Origin: Solobacterium sp.
GTDB lineage: Bacteria; Bacillota_I; Bacilli_A; Erysipelotrichales; Erysipelotrichaceae
Length of the DNA: 33,312 nucleotides
Assembly (NCBI GenBank): GCA_017420585.1
Contig: JAFOIT010000192.1
Location: forward strand, 1 to 33,312
Direction of reading: 5' to 3'
Below are positions 32,125 to 33,312 of this stretch, piece after piece. Both the position numbers and the translations under genes were made by a program. Under the pieces are notes generated by a model. It was given only the letters and a program-made list of their open reading frames with translations, ran no database searches and was not told the origin of the DNA. Within the stretch, counting starts at the first letter, position 1, and every line of letters begins with the position of its first letter.

Positions 32125-33312
32125 AGAGACTGTTTTCCAGAGACAAAACAATAACGTGGCTTCTGAGCATTGCGGCAGTGCTGGTGCTGTTTCTGACCGA
32201 CTGTCTGCCGGAATACTCGATCGATACCTACAGCACCTTTGCGTCAAGCGAATGGGAGTGGATGCTGTACGGCAACGGGCGGATCATCAGCGCCGCGGTT
32301 TACTGGCTCTACGAAACATATCTGAACTGGTCCATGCCGGTGACCTATGTGGTTTCCTATGCGATCGGTACGGTGTTTCTGATCCTGGCGGTGTACCGCA
32401 CGGCCCGGGTCTATGAACAGTACTGCCCGGATGCCCTGACCGCGGTGTTCCTGGCGGCGTTTGTGCTGCTGAACCTGTTCTGTATCCAGTTCTACCTGTT
32501 TGTTGAAACAGGTCTTCTGAACGCCTCGGTTTTCTTCGCGGTGCTGGCCTTTGAGGCTTTGAACCGCTGGTGGAAGGAACACAAAACCAGGGACCTGGTC
32601 CTGACGGAAGTGTGGCTGTTCTGCGCGGTATTCATCTACCAGACAGCATTGGGCATCTTTGTGGTGCTGTGCCTGCCGCACCTGCTGGAGCATACGCATG
32701 ATTTCCGCGGTTTTGTAAAGAATAATCTCATTCTGGCCGGAATGTACGGCAATGTCATGATCATTGCCTGGCTGATTACCCGCTTTGTGCTGGCCAACCC
32801 GCGCATCGGCAGTACGATGACCATGGCCGAGACCATCCGGAATACCTTTGTGAACATGAAGGATGTGTTCCTGGTCAGCTGCCATGTCATGCCGAAGTAC
32901 TGCTTTGCCCTGCTGTGCACCGGGGCCGTGCTGCTGGCTGTCTTTGTCATCCTGAAGGCCGGCAGGCCCATGCGGCTGTATGAAATCCCGTATCTGGTCT
33001 TTGTCGACCTGCTGGCCGGCTTCGCGCTGTATTTTGTCAAGGCGAGCACGGACTTCTCCCCGCGGATTGTCTATCCGTTCGGGGCCCTGGCCGGGATCCT
33101 GCTGGTGCATCTGTTTGTGAATCACCATGCGGCCATGATGGCTGTCTATGAAAAGCCTGAGAAACTCTGGCTGGCGCTGTTTGCGGGTGTCCTGCTGTTC
33201 CAGGCGGCCAACTTCACCTGGATCTTCCGTGACCGCTACCAGTTCAACGCGAAGGACCGCGAGATCTGCCTGCAGATCGGGGAGAGCATCGACCGCTATG
33301 AGGCCGAAACCG
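32121..33312 (+). CDS. Polytopic membrane protein, possibly GtrII-like glucosyltransferase, 3' end outside window
   Basis: The frame starts at ATG 32121, overlapping the methyltransferase stop by four bases, and stays open for 397 codons to the end of the window. About ten hydrophobic helices are visible. An acidic first external loop TDCLPEYSIDTYSTF is followed by WEWMLYGNGRIISAAVYWLYE, a layout like GtrII-type (Glucos_trans_II) membrane glycosyltransferases, which use lipid-linked sugars. This assignment is tentative; a generic membrane protein is the safe call. Its place at the end of an RNA-modification operon does not suggest function. Confidence 0.7.
   Translation, partial: MKRLFSRDKTITWLLSIAAVLVLFLTDCLPEYSIDTYSTFASSEWEWMLYGNGRIISAAVYWLYETYLNWSMPVTYVVSYAIGTVFLILAVYRTARVYEQYCPDALTAVFLAAFVLLNLFCIQFYLFVETGLLNASVFFAVLAFEALNRWWKEHKTRDLVLTEVWLFCAVFIYQTALGIFVVLCLPHLLEHTHDFRGFVKNNLILAGMYGNVMIIAWLITRFVLANPRIGSTMTMAETIRNTFVNMKDVFLVSCHVMPKYCFALLCTGAVLLAVFVILKAGRPMRLYEIPYLVFVDLLAGFALYFVKASTDFSPRIVYPFGALAGILLVHLFVNHHAAMMAVYEKPEKLWLALFAGVLLFQAANFTWIFRDRYQFNAKDREICLQIGESIDRYEAET

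Overview
The window reads as a chromosomal segment of a Bacillota species, most likely a G+C-rich member of the Erysipelotrichia. I infer this from gene families and gene order (comF-secA-prfB, PepV-type dipeptidase, TrhP pair, FolT under a THF riboswitch), strong AGGAGG ribosome-binding sites and short hairpin-plus-T terminators. Third codon positions are strongly G/C, and tRNAs for GCC and CGG codons are present. The taxonomic placement is an inference by eye, not a search result. I see no prophage, insertion sequence or CRISPR array.

Layout. Positions 1-5028: comF (5' end outside the window), secA, prfB with a programmed +1 frameshift, and an RluA-type pseudouridine synthase, all forward. 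They converge on nudC (reverse), and both stop codons fall inside one terminator hairpin. Positions 5815-6374 hold a decayed lysine/glutamate-rich gene and promoters. Positions 6375-12441: aminopeptidase P and exonuclease III (4-base overlap), the dipeptidase pepV, a HAD phosphatase coupled to an amidase-like lipoprotein, and HU. Positions 12563-15833: an aminotransferase converging on an MFS transporter, then a divergent membrane-anchored protein of unknown function. Positions 15907-16140: divergent tRNA-Ala(GGC) and tRNA-Arg(CCG). Positions 16268-19890: a 1017-residue TIR - membrane anchor - beta-propeller protein coupled by a 4-base overlap to xanthine phosphoribosyltransferase. Positions 19931-23935: tgt (reverse), then forward genes for a small membrane protein, an ArsR/SmtB regulator, a DEDDh exonuclease, a 2-hydroxyacid dehydrogenase and a degenerate pyrophosphatase-like protein. 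Positions 23969-27354 are reverse: a phospholipase C-like hydrolase, an HD-domain protein, a second aminotransferase and the PLP-homeostasis protein YggS. Positions 27425-33312: a CapA-like protein, folT (reverse, with THF riboswitch), then an overlapping forward operon trhP1-trhP2-trmH-polytopic membrane protein that runs off the end.

Most genes are housekeeping: secretion, translation termination, tRNA and rRNA modification, peptide turnover, DNA repair, and PLP and folate supply. The most unusual parts are the TIR-propeller/xpt pair, a set of genes whose promoters place the transcript start on or next to the start codon (leaderless or nearly so) through TGnTATAAT extended -10 boxes, an RF2 frameshift site lacking the usual Shine-Dalgarno stimulator, and several enzyme-family proteins whose catalytic residues are replaced.
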